A program made the position numbers and the translations under genes. Of a DNA stretch of 15,852 nucleotides, positions 14,773 to 15,852 are shown in pieces. This DNA is from Tissierellia bacterium (GTDB lineage: Bacteria; Bacillota_A; Clostridia; Tissierellales; Peptoniphilaceae): positions 1-15,852 of the forward strand of contig JAUNVJ010000021.1 of assembly GCA_030537695.1 (NCBI GenBank). The letters are read 5' to 3'. The notes beneath the pieces were generated by a model. It saw only the letters and a list, made by a program, of their open reading frames with translations. It did not search any database and was not told the origin of the DNA. Numbering within the stretch: position 1 is the stretch's first letter; every line of letters starts with the position of its first letter.

Positions 14773-15014
14773 GATCGAACCCCCATCCGATCGTAAATTA
14801 AGATTTAGAAATCGATACTATTTAAAGATTGGAATACGATCTTTAAAGAACTTATTAATATGAAGATATCTTTTAAAGGTAATGGCTAAAAAAATAACAA
14901 AGATAAAGAGGCAAAATGAGAACAGGACAAAACACATTTAAAGATGATGATTGCCATTTGATTCAAAAATATCATCTTTAAACGACCTGATGGAATTTTG
15001 ACAGAGGGTCAAAA
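14773..15014. repeat. Cluster of four inverted repeats
   Basis: Four hairpins follow one another: GATCG/CGATC (14773-14792), TTTAAAGAT/ATCTTTAAA (14821-14847, 9-base loop), TTTAAAGATGAT/ATCATCTTTAAA (14937-14982, 22-base loop) and TTTTGAC/GTCAAAA (14996-15014). The second and third share the arm TTTAAAGAT. No protein frame crosses the region. It could be a structured RNA, a protein-binding array or the remains of a small mobile repeat; I recognise no known family. Confidence 0.45.
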
Positions 15015-15047
15015 GTTAAAATTGAGACAGAAGAGTCGACAAAATAA

Positions 15048-15395
15048 CGAAATTATCGGATCATTCCCTTTCATTGGATGGATACCAGTAATACTGGTAA
15101 ATCATATTATGGTAAAGTTGGCCTTTCTTCAATGTCGAAGGACAAAAGATATTCTAAGGAATATAGAAAATTATATCGTTAGCTACAACAGTATTGACCG
15201 ATTTGGCAACAGGAAGAAAAAAAGCTGCAAGTGATTATTTCTGAGAAAGATGTGGTGGATAGACCAATTATGGACAAGATTTCCAAAGGCGATACTACTG
15301 TGAACATCAAGGCATCGACCCATGGAGACCACTTAATTGTAGGCTTTTCAACTGGCTTTACTGGAACTGTTGAAAAAGAAGTTGATGGAAAATGA
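15048..15395 (+). pseudogene. Frameshifted relic of an unrecognised gene
   Basis: Protein-like segments follow one another in changing frames without a proper start. They run from about 15048 to 15182 (DTSNTGKSYYGKVGLSSM), about 15168 to 15243 (LATTVLTDLATGRKKAASDY) and 15198 to 15395 (VVDRPIMDKISKGDTTVNI, then STHGDHLIVGFSTGFTGTVE). A 78-codon frame beginning at TTG 14998 crosses the same stretch but has no ribosome-binding site and a less natural composition. The alternating frames suggest a decayed gene with at least two frameshifts. The family is not recognised. Confidence 0.35.
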
Positions 15396-15450
15396 AGAAA
15401 TCGAGTCTATATAAAAAAGGAAGAAATACTCAAATAGAATCGTCCCTATC

Positions 15451-15476
15451 AAAAGGTAGGTATACCTGCCTTTTTT
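15451..15476. terminator. Hairpin with T run, possible bidirectional terminator
   Basis: AAAAGGTAGG (15451-15460) pairs with CCTGCCTTTT (15465-15474) around TATA, with one G-U pair, followed by TT. Flanking TATC and GATA extend the symmetry. It lies 56 bases after the relic at 15048-15395 and may be its former terminator. Confidence 0.6.
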
Positions 15477-15480
15477 GATA

Positions 15481-15852
15481 AATTTGTGGATAATACAACC
15501 ATATCTAAATTTCACGATAGATTGCTAATTGTACTTTGTATTCCATATTCTCTTTGATTTGAAAAGACAAGTGGAAAATGGAGAAGAAGTCAGTTTGGTT
15601 TCATAATAAGAGAAAAGTCGAAGAAGCACTGAGCTAAATAAAATCATAGAACCAAAACTCAGCTTTAAGTCTAATATTTTAAGGATCTGATTTCGAAAAA
15701 TTTTATCAATGACGCCTTACACGATAAATATGGTGATAAAAAATAACTTTTTGTGTAATATTGATCAGACCGATCTACTGGAAATATAATAATCAATAAA
15801 TTGGTGCTTGTACTGTTTAAAGAGTTAATAGATTTATGAATAAAATGATTAA
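15481..15852. other. Sequence to window end without a recognised gene
   Basis: No gene-like frame, promoter pair or strong hairpin is seen on either strand. Short open pieces exist but change frame and lack starts, so the decay seen at 15048-15395 may continue here. Confidence 0.4.

Noticed and set aside
14998..15003. TTGACA as a -35 box
   Set aside because: No acceptable -10 box lies 15-19 bases downstream, and the motif is one arm of a hairpin.
14998..15234. 78-codon frame beginning with TTG
   Set aside because: It has no ribosome-binding site, and other frames of the same stretch look more protein-like. Treated as part of a relic.
1..15852. CRISPR arrays, tRNA or rRNA genes, transposase genes
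   Set aside because: No regularly spaced repeats, cloverleaf-like segment or transposase motif was seen on reading both strands.

Overview
The window comes from an AT-rich, low-GC Gram-positive-like anaerobe. Purine-rich Shine-Dalgarno sequences precede nearly every gene, AGA and ATA codons are frequent, two starts are TTG, and a complete acetyl-CoA to butyrate gene set is present. This fits the butyrate-forming Clostridia/Tissierellia. The genus cannot be fixed from the sequence alone.

Layout, all confident genes on the + strand. (1) 1-2113: the end of an ABC ATPase and two ABC-2 type permeases, overlapping or adjacent, closed by a hairpin at 2211-2250. (2) 2114-3031: a long gap with two inverted repeats, then a well-formed promoter and two palindromes. 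(3) 3032-6589: a compact operon of an OsmC-family thiol protein, a dihydrolipoamide dehydrogenase carrying its own N-terminal lipoyl domain, a lipoate-protein ligase and a MarR-family regulator. (4) 6943-7887: a secreted protein with a copper-amine-oxidase-N-like domain. (5) 7888-8760: a gap with a promoter/terminator pair that could frame a small RNA, an antisense gene relic and a palindrome. (6) 8761-14705: a butyrate operon of acyl-CoA dehydrogenase, crotonase, thiolase, 3-hydroxybutyryl-CoA dehydrogenase and CoA-transferase, closed by a strong terminator at 14718-14757. (7) 14758-15852: a cluster of hairpins, a frameshifted gene relic, another terminator, and unassigned sequence.

How the genes work together. 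Thiolase condenses two acetyl-CoA, Hbd reduces the product, Crt dehydrates it, the dehydrogenase reduces crotonyl-CoA, and the CoA-transferase releases butyrate while recycling CoA. The unusual point is that the dehydrogenase is fused to the FAD-binding C-terminal domain of EtfA, and the operon has no etfB or full etfA. In the second operon the ligase could lipoylate the lipoyl domain, the E3 part could reduce it with NADH, and the dihydrolipoyl arm could reduce the OsmC cysteines. That would be a self-contained lipoate-dependent peroxidase system, controlled by the MarR protein at a SlyA-like palindrome. This second model is inference from gene content.
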